A stretch of DNA of 64,000 bases from CAWCCP01 sp963701245 (GCA_963701245.1 OY969576.1:1798001-1862000), one strand, 5' to 3'. Numbered from the stretch's first letter, positions 8,654-18,070 are shown. Notes: generated by a model not told the origin, from the sequence alone. Numbers and translations are program-made.

Positions 8654-9514
8654 CTATATTTTTGGGTGTGCTTGTATATACTTACTCGCTTCAAATAAAC
8701 CTTCATAGGTACCACCATCAAGATATTTTCCGTGAATTGGATGTATTTGAAATGTTTGATTTCGTTGCAACGCGTCGCTGATCACATAGGTAATATAATG
8801 TTCGGCACCGTTTCGGGTCATTTTCATTTCGTCATTTACTGGGTCCCAAATCTTCTTATTAAACAAATATCGGGTTATGTTTACCGTTGGATTATCGGGA
8901 ATGTGTTCAAGTGGTGGTTTTTCTTCGATGGAGGTTAGTTTACTGGTCGAATCCGACTGTAATATGGCGTATTTGACCGCATCTTCGCGTCTTACGGGGG
9001 CACCCATAATAACATGATCAGTTAAGGAGTTCTCCCAGGTTTGTAATGCGAGTTTGAGCTCAGATTGATTGTCGGTGTGGTAGACAAAATCATCCCCACC
9101 CATCATTATAAAATTTTCCTCACCCTTCAGGGCATCTTGTGCCAAGTAGAGCGGTACAGTTGTGCCATATATGCTCAGTGGTTGGACAATATATTCAATA
9201 TCAATGTGCATATCTAATCTGCGTTGATATTCTACTTCAAGTTTATTTTCCTTGTGCAATACTCGAAGTTGCTCAGCTACATCATCACGAAGCGGTCCGA
9301 AATAATCGTTTAACTGTATTTTACCGTGCTCGGAAGTTATAAATATAATTCTAGTAATTCCAGCATTCACGCAATCTTCAACCATAAAATCTACTATTGG
9401 ACGACTGTATGATCCTGCATAAATTGGCAGTAAGCTTTTTTCAATGGTGGTAGTTAAAGGGAAGGCACGTGTGCCAATACCAGCTACCGGTATAACTGCG
9501 CTGTTAATTGTCAT
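8654..9514 (-). CDS. galU: UTP-glucose-1-phosphate uridylyltransferase-like
   Basis: This 286-residue nucleotidyltransferase makes UDP-glucose from UTP and glucose-1-phosphate. The nucleotide-binding signature AVIPVAGIGTRAFPLT and the Lys in TTTIEKSLLPI are at the N-terminus. GGDDFVYH supplies the metal-binding Asp pair, with EEKPP and KYLDGGTYEGLFEA later. The length matches GalU. A TATACT box lies 9 nt before the ATG. UDP-glucose would feed surface glycan synthesis, for instance by the GT2 protein encoded at 15911. Another NDP-sugar specificity cannot be excluded. Confidence 0.85.
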   Translation of the reverse strand: MTINSAVIPVAGIGTRAFPLTTTIEKSLLPIYAGSYSRPIVDFMVEDCVNAGITRIIFITSEHGKIQLNDYFGPLRDDVAEQLRVLHKENKLEVEYQRRLDMHIDIEYIVQPLSIYGTTVPLYLAQDALKGEENFIMMGGDDFVYHTDNQSELKLALQTWENSLTDHVIMGAPVRREDAVKYAILQSDSTSKLTSIEEKPPLEHIPDNPTVNITRYLFNKKIWDPVNDEMKMTRNGAEHYITYVISDALQRNQTFQIHPIHGKYLDGGTYEGLFEASKYIQAHPKI

Positions 9515-9537
9515 GATGTAAGTAGTATAGCAACTCT

Positions 9538-11943
9538 CTATGTAGTTGGTGATTGTGATGCTATAGCAGTCCGGTCTTCAAGGGGTAAATCTGACACATC
9601 TAAGATGATATGATCCCCAGCTTTTGCTGTATTTGCAAGAATTTGTTTCGCAACAACGTCTTCTACAGTGCGCTGTAGCATTCGTCTCATTGGACGTGCA
9701 CCTAATCGAGCATCATATCCTCTTGTGACAATTTGCGATGCTGCAGCTTGCGTAAGTTGAACGGTAATATTTTGCTTGGATAATGTATCATTTATTTCAC
9801 TCACCATCAGTGCGACAACTTGTAGAAGTTCGTTTTGGTCAAGTGGTCGGAAGAGCACAATTTCATCGAAGCGGTTTAGTAGTTCGGCTTTAAACTGATT
9901 GCTATTAATTAAATTATTAATAAAGATGTCCTCAAAAGCCTCTAATTTCTCTCCTCGCTCAACTCGCTCTCGAATTTCTTGAGCACCCGCATTTGAAGTT
10001 GCAATTATAATACAGTCCTTGAATGAGACGACACGACCTGCAGTATCTGTTAACTGACCCTCATCTAATAATTGCAGGAGCAAGTTAAGTATGTTTGGGT
10101 GAGATTTCTCTATTTCATCTAATAGTACGACACTAAAAGGCTGTTGCCTGACTGCTAATATGAGGCTCATCGACTCAGATGACCCGTCCGACAAAAGTCG
10201 ACTTATATCTTCAGCCTGTTGATATTCACTCATGTCTAATCTGATCATGTTAGACTCAGAATTAAAGTAAGTGGCTGCTATCGACTTAGCTAACTCAGTC
10301 TTACCAACACCTGTGGGTCCGAGAAACAGAAAACTACCTATTGGACGTTTAGGATTTGCTACACCGGCCCTTGCTCGTCGAAGCGCATTTGAAACGACAG
10401 TAACAGCTCTTGACTGATTGATCATACGTTGATGAATATTATCTTCTAGGTGCAGTAAAGTATCTGCTTCAATGGATGAAGCGGCGCCCACTTTTACGCC
10501 ATGTGTTTGCTCGATAGCATCTTGGACTGAAGTTGAGGTTATCATTTGTTGGTTCGCATGACTAAGGGCATGCTCCAGCAAACGAATGGCTTTTCCTGGG
10601 TAGGCTTCTTCTTGCTCATAGCGACCGCTTAACCTAATTGCTTCAAGGATGGCTTCGTAAGCAATAAGAACACGGTGTTGGTGCTCCATATTAAGAGTAT
10701 TATCCTCAAGTATGTGGAGAATGGATGTTTCGTCGGGTTCGGTTATTACTACAGGAGTTAACAGTGTCGCAAAGGCAGAATTATGCGCTTTCAAAGATTG
10801 AAAATCATTTGGTGTCATCGCAAAAATAATCTGTATTGCTTTAGCTTGAATAATTGGCAACAAAATTTGTGTTGCATCAAAGGCGCCAGCGCTGTTAGTA
10901 AAAAATAGCTGGGCATTATCTAAAAATAATATGATGTGACCAGCGTGAAGAGTTTCCTGCATTAATCGTAGGACGACATTCTCTAATTGGCCTGGCCTTT
11001 GAGCGCTCGAAATAATAAATGAAGCATTTAGTTCAACAATTTGTCTATGTTCCAAGTTATGATCATCTTTCTCGGCTAATAACAATTGAGCGAGAGCAGT
11101 CACATGACTTGTTTTGCCAATACCCGTTGGACCTATAAGTGCTATTCCTGATGCTCCTTGGGCAAAGGCATTTTTTATGGCAGTGACTCCAGGTGAAGTA
11201 ACGAGCGAACTAAAGTGACCACCATGACTCTCTATGTATAAACTGATGTTATGACCAAACTGATTCAAAAGTGGTGTAAAACCATTTGCCCAGTCTCGAC
11301 CAATGCCGCCAAAGTACGGCTTATCGGATCGTTCCCCATCGAGCATTCGCTCCAGCCATTGACTTACTTCGATGAGATCGGATGAACTGAGTTTCATCGA
11401 CACGAGTAGATTTTGAAATGCAGGTGATGTTTGAAGCAGGGCAGAAGCAACGACACTCGGTTCAATAATTTGAGTTCCAGATGAGTTAGCTATGTTAATG
11501 ACTGTATCCCAGATAAGGGTCATATCTGACGGTTGGTCAGATAATAAATTATCAATCGTGTCGGGTGATAGGAGAAAATGGTTGGTAAAGAACGTAAATT
11601 GCCAGTTCGATTTTAAACTTGACCAAACTACTCTAGGTGATAATTGTACTTTTGGATTTAACCTGGATAGAACAGCACCTGACAATCTATCTTCAAGTCG
11701 TGGGCCTGTGGCCGACAAGGCTTTTAAGTCTTGTCGTAACCATGTGAGAAACATTATTAGAATGATTAATATCGCTATTGCAACATAGGCGAGTCGATAT
11801 TGATGTATAAGATAGGTTGCAATGACTACTGCCACAAGCAAAGCACACGCTATAGTGAGTATTGAATCAATTGAGCTGCCTAGTTTATTCGCAAACCTAG
11901 CTTTTCGAGCTCTTATTGATTGTAAATCTAAACTTGGTTGCAT
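9538..11943 (-). CDS. Membrane-anchored ClpC/ClpB-like AAA+ ATPase
   Basis: Starting at the ATG that overlaps the upstream stop (TGATG), the protein has 801 residues. Two N-terminal transmembrane helices (about 29-47 and 51-68) replace the usual soluble N-domain. The first AAA+ module has Walker A GPTGIGKT (271-278) and a degenerate Walker B with LDN at 341-343 instead of DE. The second has GPTGVGKT (542-549), VVLLDEIEK and a full Clp D2 small domain. The first site may therefore bind but hydrolyse ATP poorly. A role as an unfoldase at the inner membrane face is inferred. Confidence 0.87.
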   Translation of the reverse strand: MQPSLDLQSIRARKARFANKLGSSIDSILTIACALLVAVVIATYLIHQYRLAYVAIAILIILIMFLTWLRQDLKALSATGPRLEDRLSGAVLSRLNPKVQLSPRVVWSSLKSNWQFTFFTNHFLLSPDTIDNLLSDQPSDMTLIWDTVINIANSSGTQIIEPSVVASALLQTSPAFQNLLVSMKLSSSDLIEVSQWLERMLDGERSDKPYFGGIGRDWANGFTPLLNQFGHNISLYIESHGGHFSSLVTSPGVTAIKNAFAQGASGIALIGPTGIGKTSHVTALAQLLLAEKDDHNLEHRQIVELNASFIISSAQRPGQLENVVLRLMQETLHAGHIILFLDNAQLFFTNSAGAFDATQILLPIIQAKAIQIIFAMTPNDFQSLKAHNSAFATLLTPVVITEPDETSILHILEDNTLNMEHQHRVLIAYEAILEAIRLSGRYEQEEAYPGKAIRLLEHALSHANQQMITSTSVQDAIEQTHGVKVGAASSIEADTLLHLEDNIHQRMINQSRAVTVVSNALRRARAGVANPKRPIGSFLFLGPTGVGKTELAKSIAATYFNSESNMIRLDMSEYQQAEDISRLLSDGSSESMSLILAVRQQPFSVVLLDEIEKSHPNILNLLLQLLDEGQLTDTAGRVVSFKDCIIIATSNAGAQEIRERVERGEKLEAFEDIFINNLINSNQFKAELLNRFDEIVLFRPLDQNELLQVVALMVSEINDTLSKQNITVQLTQAAASQIVTRGYDARLGARPMRRMLQRTVEDVVAKQILANTAKAGDHIILDVSDLPLEDRTAIASQSPTT

Positions 11944-12301
11944 CAGATGATACCCTTTATAAGTGAAAAAATAGATGCTGGGGGTAGAAGGGGCCAAACG
12001 ATAATTTCAATGACCGAAAGGATACCTACGAATAAAACAATAAGAATAGCAGAAATTACTACCAGGATTCTTACGGAAAACCGACTAGTCTACTGACGAT
12101 ATTATCTGTTGCGGCTCGCACATGCTCCTCCATGCCAGCTCCAGGATCTGTTATTATTTTTTTCCATGGCGAAAACAGGGTTCGAAGCAAAATTGGCAGT
12201 GAAAAGAGATGGGAAGTACGAACGAGTCGTTTGCGAGCATTTTGAATTTGAAGTACCCAACCCTGCCCATACCACCAGGCAATAAATTCTAACGCTAACA
12301 T
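11943..12301 (-). CDS. Small membrane protein coupled to the ClpC-like gene (frameshifted)
   Basis: The first part (from ATG 12301) contains LALEFIAWWYGQGW and a basic region, then runs into a stop after RLVGF. Adding one T to the GGTTTTCC run near 12080 restores a frame that continues through two hydrophobic stretches to a TGA overlapping the ATG of the ATPase. The repaired length is 120 codons. The overlap and conserved-looking sequence suggest a partner of the ATPase. A TACAAT box lies 9 nt before the start. I do not recognise the family. Confidence 0.65.
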
Positions 12302-12360
12302 ATATGCTACATTGTAGCATCAGATTGAAGCTTTAGCGCTTATCCTTATAGTAGGTTGCG

Positions 12361-12816
12361 CTAAGTTTGGCTTAGGAAGCCTCGAGTCACTAAAAAAGTA
12401 TCCTGATCGGCATGTATGTTAATGGGCATTTTATTAAACCAGTCACTATCCAGCGCTTCCTTGTTAGGCATGAGGTCACCTTCGTACATAGTAACCTTAA
12501 AGACTAGGCCAATAGGGCAATCTAATCCATTTTTATAATGGCTTGGATATTCAATGTATCCAATTTGGTCGGCGGTGATTACTTTTATGTTCAACTCCCT
12601 CTTAGCGATACGATTGACGGCTACAAGCAGTGTTTCGCCAAATAGTACTGTTCCGCCCGGAATATGCCACTGTCCCTTACATGGCTCTATCGCCCTCTTG
12701 GTTAAATAAATTGCACTATCTTGATTCTGAAGAATAATCTCTACAGTCAAGCGAGGGACTTTTGAGTAAATATAGTCGAACTCTTCTTTTGTTAATGGAT
12801 AATCTTTACTTGGCAT
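12361..12816 (-). CDS. Nudix hydrolase, GDP-mannose hydrolase-like
   Basis: The 151-residue protein has GQWHIPGGTVLFGETLLVAV followed by NRIAKRELNI. This is the Nudix box with the first Glu retained, but with RIAKREL where REUxEE is usual. The same deviation is seen in GDP-mannose mannosyl hydrolases, which cleave GDP-sugars to GDP and a free sugar, so that activity is the best guess. A TATTAT box lies exactly 6 nt before the ATG (12823-12828), which fits a leaderless mRNA. It stands alone between the ClpC-like operon and the toxin-antitoxin pair. Confidence 0.78.
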   Translation of the reverse strand: MPSKDYPLTKEEFDYIYSKVPRLTVEIILQNQDSAIYLTKRAIEPCKGQWHIPGGTVLFGETLLVAVNRIAKRELNIKVITADQIGYIEYPSHYKNGLDCPIGLVFKVTMYEGDLMPNKEALDSDWFNKMPINIHADQDTFLVTRGFLSQT

Positions 12817-12919
12817 AAATTAATAATATCAAAATGTTGCTTAGAAAAGTCTATTGCGCAAGGGGATTTGTTAACTATAAAGCGTATTGCCAAAAGAGAA
12901 CTGAACAGGGGCGTAGTAA

Positions 12920-13027
12920 TTAATCAAACTTAGCAAATCCAGTCAAAAAATTTTTCATGTTTCCTCGATTTGTGTAGTGTTGCAAAGGTCTTGAGCTAAC
13001 TACGGCATAAGCACCTTGGCGAGACAT
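12920..13027 (-). CDS. Small ORF downstream of the toxin gene
   Basis: A 35-codon frame on the minus strand starts with MSRQGAYAVVSSRPLQHY and ends KNFLTGFAKFD, 17 bp after the toxin stop. The same frame is open upstream through WVVRKSDS. It has plausible composition but no recognisable family and no clear ribosome site, so it is only a candidate. Confidence 0.25.
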   Translation of the reverse strand: MSRQGAYAVVSSRPLQHYTNRGNMKNFLTGFAKFD

Positions 13028-13044
13028 AGAGTCGGATTTTCGAA

Positions 13045-13329
13045 CTACCCATATAGCTGAGAATGTGTGCCAATGAAACCTAAGATAACGTAGGCATCAC
13101 CAATCTTTTCGTAGAGGGCACGAATATCACCGGTAATATTTATGCTGTACAACCCTGCATATTCGCCGGTAAGCATGTGCAAGTGAAGTTGCGTGTTATA
13201 AGGGTCGCTCAACCATAATCGTTGGCGACTCTTAAACTGTTCTCGGACTTTCGGAGTTAATTTAGAATATTGCATGCGAAATCTTTTGGTGTAATCAAGT
13301 TTTACTGGTTGATTCATAGGGGATATCAT
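13045..13329 (-). CDS. RelE/YafQ-type toxin
   Basis: This 94-residue protein has the RelE/ParE fold signature: KLDYTKRFRMQYSKLTPKVR, then HMLTGEYAGLYSINITGDIR and a final beta strand with VILGFIGTHSQLYG. The Arg of GDIR and the C-terminal His/Tyr resemble residues used by ribosome-dependent mRNA interferases. An alternative start at M5 (13317) would shorten the overlap with the antitoxin gene. It overlaps the 3' end of the antitoxin gene, the normal order for RelBE/DinJ-YafQ modules. Confidence 0.85.
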   Translation of the reverse strand: MISPMNQPVKLDYTKRFRMQYSKLTPKVREQFKSRQRLWLSDPYNTQLHLHMLTGEYAGLYSINITGDIRALYEKIGDAYVILGFIGTHSQLYG

Positions 13330-13603
13330 CTAAGAAGGCTTCAGCCTGTTCAATAGTAAAAGGTCCGTATGTTTCACCATTAGCAATTTCGGCGCGCATC
13401 TCATCAATAATCTTAGCCATCTTTGGGGTTATAGGTTCTGCGATCGTGAAATGTACTTCGCCTGTTTGGCCAAGATCCCGTAGAAAGGCATTGACGAGCG
13501 TTCCAAGGGGAATCCCAAGCTGTTTCGCTCGCATTTGAGCGAGCTCCTTAACCTGCTTCTTTGTCTTCAGGCTTAAAATCGTTGAGTCGTTAGTCGTATT
13601 CAT
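13295..13603 (-). CDS. RelB/DinJ-type antitoxin
   Basis: The 102-residue product has an N-terminal ribbon-helix-helix-like region (TILSLKTKKQVKELAQMRA, LGIPLGTLVNAFLRDL) and an acidic C-terminal tail that would bind the toxin. A TATACT box ends 7 nt before the ATG, so the mRNA may be leaderless. The same spot contains the near-palindrome AGGTATACTT and a repeated AGGTATA, which could be the autoregulatory operator of the complex. The operator idea is inference from the usual behaviour of this family. Confidence 0.85.
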   Translation of the reverse strand: MNTTNDSTILSLKTKKQVKELAQMRAKQLGIPLGTLVNAFLRDLGQTGEVHFTIAEPITPKMAKIIDEMRAEIANGETYGPFTIEQAEAFLDDIPYESTSKT

Positions 13604-13653
13604 ATACCTAAGTATACCTTTTGGTAATATATTTTCAAAAAGATCTTAATAAA

Positions 13654-13683
13654 TTAAAACCTCTCAGCATCGAGAGGTTTTAA
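13654..13683. terminator. Bidirectional hairpin between antitoxin and tRNA-Asp
   Basis: The symmetric stem TTAAAACCTCTC with its complement closes a 6-nt loop. It ends in T on either strand, so it can end the tRNA-Asp transcript (minus strand). Confidence 0.75.
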
Positions 13684-13695
13684 ACGTAAGCTTAA

Positions 13696-13771
13696 TGGCG
13701 GGCTCGACCGGATTTGAACCGGCGATCTCCTCCGTGACAGGGAGGCGTGATAACCACTTCACTACGAGCCC
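13696..13771 (-). tRNA. tRNA-Asp (anticodon GTC)
   Basis: Acceptor GGGCTCG pairs with CGAGCCC, the discriminator is G and CCA is encoded. The anticodon loop CTGTCAC gives GTC within a perfect stem, and the T loop is GTTCAAATC. Confidence 0.96.
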
Positions 13772-13951
13772 ATTTTATAGTTAATAGAGCTTTCCTTGAA
13801 TAAAGTTTTGTCTGAGATAATTGAAAAAAATTAATAAGAAAATGCCAAATAGTACAAATTGTTAAATTACATTTCTCATAAAATACAGGGGTAATCATAC
13901 CAGTTGCTAATCTTAAAAGCAAGCAGGGGAGGGTACTGTCCTAAGATATTT

Positions 13952-15046
13952 TTATAAAATTTTTGCTACAGTCTGCAGGTAGTCTTTAAGAATATATTTG
14001 AATTGCTCAACTGAGTTGCAATCAACCCACTCATTGTTACTATGTCTATCACCTCCTATTGGTGATGAGATAACACATGGAACGTTGACGTGATTAAAAT
14101 AACGAGCGTCGCTAGCTCCATGAGACTTGCTCGGCTTCAGCGTGATACCAGTAGCGTTTCTTGCTGAACTAATAAACAATTGCACGAAGTCGTTAGATAA
14201 ATCTGTGTAGGCTATAGTTATGTCTTCTATCGAAGTAAGTTCAGCGCTCTTACGCTTACAAATCGACTGCACCTTTTCTTTAATGGCGCTACATTCTGCA
14301 TCGGTCAAATATCGAATATCTAATCCCGCTATTGCATATTCGGGTACCTGATTAACAGCTTCACCACCCTTAATGTAGCCAATGTTTAGGGTTATGGTAT
14401 CTGGTCGTTGGCCGTACATAAAAAGTGTTTCAATCTCATGTAAGATAGCAATCATTTGGCTAATGGCATTTTTTCCTTGCCATGGCCTTGAGCCATGACT
14501 CGATTTACCCCAAGTTTCAATTTGAAAATGCCAAACACCTTTCGCATAGACTTCAATTTGCCAATTTTCTCCACCATCAGGCATTATGCAGACTTTCGGT
14601 ATGTGCCCTTTTTCTAACAGATGATATGTACTATGCCCACCACTATTCTCTTCATCCGTGACGATCATTATTCCGAAGTCGTACTGATGTAACTCTTGTT
14701 GTAGCTCGTCTACTATTTTCATATATACTGCGAGTGCAAATTTCATATCAAGTACACCTCGACCAAAGTATTTACCATCTTTTTTCTGTAATTTCCAAAG
14801 GCGATTATTGGCTGGAATAACATCCAAATGCGAGTACAGCATCACCGTAGGAGACTTTTTATCAGATTGGGTGGTTGCAGCGAGTGCTTTATACCCATTG
14901 CAGTCATACTTTTTAACTGTCATATTTCTTTTTTGCAAAAATCTGGCAATAAAATTTAACGCCTTGCCGTTTGTCTCCTTGTCATCGGATACAGTTGGAA
15001 ATGCAACAAGTTTTCTGAGAAGATTTTCTGTAGATAATTCTTGCAT
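13952..15046 (-). CDS. M20-family metallopeptidase / deacylase
   Basis: This 364-residue enzyme belongs to the ArgE/DapE/CPG2 group of di-zinc amidohydrolases. The first metal motif SHLDVIPA (H73), the bridging Asp in GRGVLDMK (D100) and the catalytic Glu in TDEENSGG (E132/E133) are present. The dimerisation domain follows (GKSSHGSRPWQGKNA) with a late GASDARYF motif. It probably hydrolyses a small peptide or N-acyl amino acid. No biosynthetic neighbours (arg or dap genes) are present, so a salvage peptidase role is more likely than amino-acid synthesis. Confidence 0.87.
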   Translation of the reverse strand: MQELSTENLLRKLVAFPTVSDDKETNGKALNFIARFLQKRNMTVKKYDCNGYKALAATTQSDKKSPTVMLYSHLDVIPANNRLWKLQKKDGKYFGRGVLDMKFALAVYMKIVDELQQELHQYDFGIMIVTDEENSGGHSTYHLLEKGHIPKVCIMPDGGENWQIEVYAKGVWHFQIETWGKSSHGSRPWQGKNAISQMIAILHEIETLFMYGQRPDTITLNIGYIKGGEAVNQVPEYAIAGLDIRYLTDAECSAIKEKVQSICKRKSAELTSIEDITIAYTDLSNDFVQLFISSARNATGITLKPSKSHGASDARYFNHVNVPCVISSPIGGDRHSNNEWVDCNSVEQFKYILKDYLQTVAKIL

Positions 15047-15082
15047 AGTCGTTTTCTTATAATATAAAACGGTCCTGTCTCT

Positions 15083-15157
15083 TGGTGCGGGTGGGGGGAA
15101 TCGAACCCCCGTCTCAGCCTTGGGAAGGCTACATAATGGCCATTATACGACACCCGC
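15083..15157 (-). tRNA. tRNA-Gly (anticodon CCC)
   Basis: Acceptor GCGGGTG pairs with CACCCGC, the discriminator is A and CCA is encoded. The anticodon loop TTCCCAA gives CCC. Confidence 0.95.
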
Positions 15158-15193
15158 ACATGCTGAATATGTCAATTGAACACAATATATTTA

Positions 15194-15270
15194 TGGAGCC
15201 ACCTCGGGGATTCGAACCCCGGACCTCCGCTTTACGAAAGCGGCGCTCTAGCCAACTGAGCTAAGGTGGC
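15194..15270 (-). tRNA. tRNA-Thr (anticodon CGT)
   Basis: Acceptor GCCACCT pairs with AGGTGGC, the discriminator is T and CCA is encoded. The anticodon loop TTCGTAA gives CGT. It is 36 bp upstream (in transcription order) of tRNA-Gly, so the two may be co-transcribed. Confidence 0.96.
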
Positions 15271-15473
15271 ATGCTATTTAAGTGTTTAAATACTGCAATA
15301 TTATAACAATTGTATACATTTATTTACTTAATAATAGTCCATAAGAAATTGTTTCCAAATTGGATTAATTTAGTTCATCATTATAGAGTCGCGATGCAAT
15401 AGTATCGATAGAGGATAAAGCACTTGTACGGTAGTGAGAATAAAATTAATAATGCTACAATGAGTACTTAAAT

Positions 15474-15830
15474 ATGGCAATTTCTAAGAAGTATTTCCAT
15501 GACCACCTTGTGCTTTTGCTTTTAAGTATTAACGCATTTTTAGCAGTTTTAGGCACAATCCTGATTATTATTCGACTAAGTGCGAGTCATAGCGATGCGT
15601 ATTTTACTCAATACCGATCATCTTTGGGAATCAATGATTTTAAAACGGGTAGTGTAGTTGAGCTATTTGGTTTTTTTGTATTTATATGGTTAGTAATGGT
15701 CGCCCACACTATGTTAAGCCTGCGTGCATACAAGATTCATCGACAATTGGCTATAGCAATTTTAAGTCTTGGCATATTGTTACTGGTACTTAGCATCATT
15801 ATTAGTATTGCCTTACTGGCACTTCGATAG
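15474..15830 (+). CDS. Hypothetical membrane protein
   Basis: The 118-residue protein has three hydrophobic segments (about residues 12-35, 63-82, 91-117) separated by a polar extracellular or cytoplasmic loop. No family is recognised. TACAAT lies 12 nt before the ATG. It precedes the GT2 gene by about 80 bp on the same strand and may be expressed with it. Confidence 0.65.
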   Translation: MAISKKYFHDHLVLLLLSINAFLAVLGTILIIIRLSASHSDAYFTQYRSSLGINDFKTGSVVELFGFFVFIWLVMVAHTMLSLRAYKIHRQLAIAILSLGILLLVLSIIISIALLALR

Positions 15831-15910
15831 ACCACTAGTACAGTTAACGGTAAATATTATGATGCAACTGCAGCTTGTGTAATACATATATACTATGATT
15901 GGTTAGTGCT

Positions 15911-17545
15911 ATGACAGATATTGAAATACCATTTGAAAATGAACGAAGAGGGCATTATAGATTTTTCGAAATTTTACCCGGAACCCTAAGTTGGTTACTC
16001 TTATTCATGCCTTTAATTCTGAGTTACATTAGCGTGACTCTGGGGGTATTTTTTATCTTATTCTATTTACTTGTCTATTTTGTACGCTCCTTAGCCTACT
16101 CATCTAGGGCGATAGCTGGTTTTAGGACCATGAAGCAACACATGCGCTTGGATTGGAATAGTTTGCTTGAGGAACTTGAGATGGGGTCAATATCTGAAAA
16201 GAACATATCGAGACCGAAATGGCATTTTGATAATTTACAGCGTGCATATAACCAGCCAAATAAAATCAAACCAAGTGAAATTATTCATGCAGTCATGATA
16301 GCGACGGTAAATGAGACCAGGGAAGTACTGGAACCAACAATCCAAGCCGTAATCAATGCTAATTACGATTCTTCAAAAATTATTTTGGTTATAGCTTACG
16401 AAGGTAGGGCGGGACAACCGGCAGAAGATCGCGTTTTAGAGCTAGTACATTTGTATAAAAGTAATTTTCGACATGTAATGGCAGTTAAACACCCACCCAA
16501 TTTGCCAGGTGAGATAATCGGCAAAGGGGGTAATATAACAAATGCTGGTCGCGCTTTACAGAGATATCTCGAACAACAATCAATTGACCCGAAGAAAGTG
16601 CTCGTAACGACATTGGATGCCGATAATCGACCGGATAAAAGATACTTTGCAGCACTGGATTATTTATTTTGCATAGTACCTAAACGACTTCGAGCATCGT
16701 ACCAGCCGTTACCAATGTTTACAAACAATATTTGGGATGCACCAACGTTAATGCGTGTCATTGCAACAGGAAATAATTTATTTTATATCGTTGGCAGTCA
16801 GCGACCCCATTTGGCACGCAATTTTTCGGCGCACGCTCAACCTATGCAATCACTCATTGATATGAACTTTTGGAGTACACGTACAATAGTTGAAGATGGA
16901 CATCATTTTTGGCGATCCTACTTTTGTTACGACGGTGACTATAGAGTATATCCTCTAAGCATACCAATTTATCAAGATGCGGTACTTGCTGATGGCTATT
17001 GGCGGACGATGAAAGCACAATTTTATCAACTAAGAAGGTGGACCTATGGGGTGTCGGATGTTGCATATATTGCAGACAAGGGCTTCTATCATAAGAACAA
17101 AGCGCCAAAACTTGATGTCTTGGCGAAGTTATTACGAACATTGGAAGGTCATGTGACGTGGGCAACCGGTACGATACTTATCTATTTCGCAGCGTTTATT
17201 CCTCCTCTTCTACATCCACAAAGTTTTGCGGCAAATGAATTGCCATTAATAGTGAGTAGAGTGCAGCGAATAGGCATAGCTGGGCTTCTAGTGTCGCTGT
17301 ATGTTTGTTTAGTTACCTTACCACCCCGGCCAGCTCGATATAAACGACATCGATCCATTTTTATGCTGACCCAGTGGATATTCTTGCCAATAACCAGTAT
17401 ATGTTACGGTTCATTAGCCGCATTTAATTCTCAGACGAGATTAATGTTTAAGTGGTATTTAAGTAAGTTTGATGTTACAGAAAAGGCCACTGTTAATGCC
17501 GCGGGTCAAAGACATAGCTCAGAAGCGGATCCAACGAGAGTATAG
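15911..17545 (+). CDS. Membrane GT2-family glycosyltransferase
   Basis: The protein (about 544 residues from the ATG at 15911) has two N-terminal transmembrane helices and a GT-A domain. That domain contains VLVTTLDADNRPD (DxD near residue 235), the acceptor-site VEDGHH and QLRRWTYG (QxxRW-like). A C-terminal set of hydrophobic helices follows. This is the layout of processive or polyprenyl-type GT2 enzymes that build surface glycans at the membrane. The tail after residue 520 is polar. The donor sugar cannot be told; the GalU-like gene in the window could supply UDP-glucose. TATACT lies about 16 nt upstream. Confidence 0.85.
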   Translation: MTDIEIPFENERRGHYRFFEILPGTLSWLLLFMPLILSYISVTLGVFFILFYLLVYFVRSLAYSSRAIAGFRTMKQHMRLDWNSLLEELEMGSISEKNISRPKWHFDNLQRAYNQPNKIKPSEIIHAVMIATVNETREVLEPTIQAVINANYDSSKIILVIAYEGRAGQPAEDRVLELVHLYKSNFRHVMAVKHPPNLPGEIIGKGGNITNAGRALQRYLEQQSIDPKKVLVTTLDADNRPDKRYFAALDYLFCIVPKRLRASYQPLPMFTNNIWDAPTLMRVIATGNNLFYIVGSQRPHLARNFSAHAQPMQSLIDMNFWSTRTIVEDGHHFWRSYFCYDGDYRVYPLSIPIYQDAVLADGYWRTMKAQFYQLRRWTYGVSDVAYIADKGFYHKNKAPKLDVLAKLLRTLEGHVTWATGTILIYFAAFIPPLLHPQSFAANELPLIVSRVQRIGIAGLLVSLYVCLVTLPPRPARYKRHRSIFMLTQWIFLPITSICYGSLAAFNSQTRLMFKWYLSKFDVTEKATVNAAGQRHSSEADPTRV

Positions 17546-17563
17546 AGCAGAGTAGCATCCTCT

Positions 17564-17974
17564 TTATGAGAGGATGTGATGTATTGCTTGATAATGTACA
17601 CTCGCAGCTTTATCGAATCTATTTAGAGCTACGAGAGAAGCATGTGCAATTATAGTTTTTGTAATCACACCTTTTGTCGCTTCATCTAATAATTTTCGAG
17701 TAATAGTGTACGTTAAGCCTACGGCATCTTCTAAAGGATTTCGACGATGCTGCAAACTATTTAAAATACTAATAAATAATTTATCTCTAGAAAATGGCTT
17801 CAATTCTCCCGTCTCATTTCTCACTAAATGCGAGGTTCCCATGTTTGCCGCTTCAATAGTAGTGACTACGCTACTACAAGCCGTGCATTTTCTGCGTCGC
17901 CAAATTTGATTTAAATGTCTTTGGGCGCGGCTATTCGTAACTATAGTTTTATTGCCACAATATAAACAAACCAT
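17564..17974 (-). CDS. nrdR: NrdR-like transcriptional repressor
   Basis: The 136-residue protein starts with a zinc ribbon (VCLYCGNK ... RKCTACSSVVTT, two CxxC pairs). An ATP-cone domain follows (VRNETGELKPFSRDKLFISI, later TKTIIAHASLVALNRFD). This is the NrdR arrangement, in which dATP/ATP binding controls repression of ribonucleotide reductase genes. The length is slightly below the family's usual 150 residues. No reductase gene is in the window. It converges with the GT2 gene, with 18 bp between the stops. Confidence 0.87.
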   Translation of the reverse strand: MVCLYCGNKTIVTNSRAQRHLNQIWRRRKCTACSSVVTTIEAANMGTSHLVRNETGELKPFSRDKLFISILNSLQHRRNPLEDAVGLTYTITRKLLDEATKGVITKTIIAHASLVALNRFDKAASVHYQAIHHILS

Positions 17975-18070
17975 GTCTATATATTGTCATGACGCTATTA
18001 AAAATACTAGTGCATAACTAAATATTATTAGTGGAAAAAGAGATTTTGGGTGTAGCTGATATTTTGCGAC

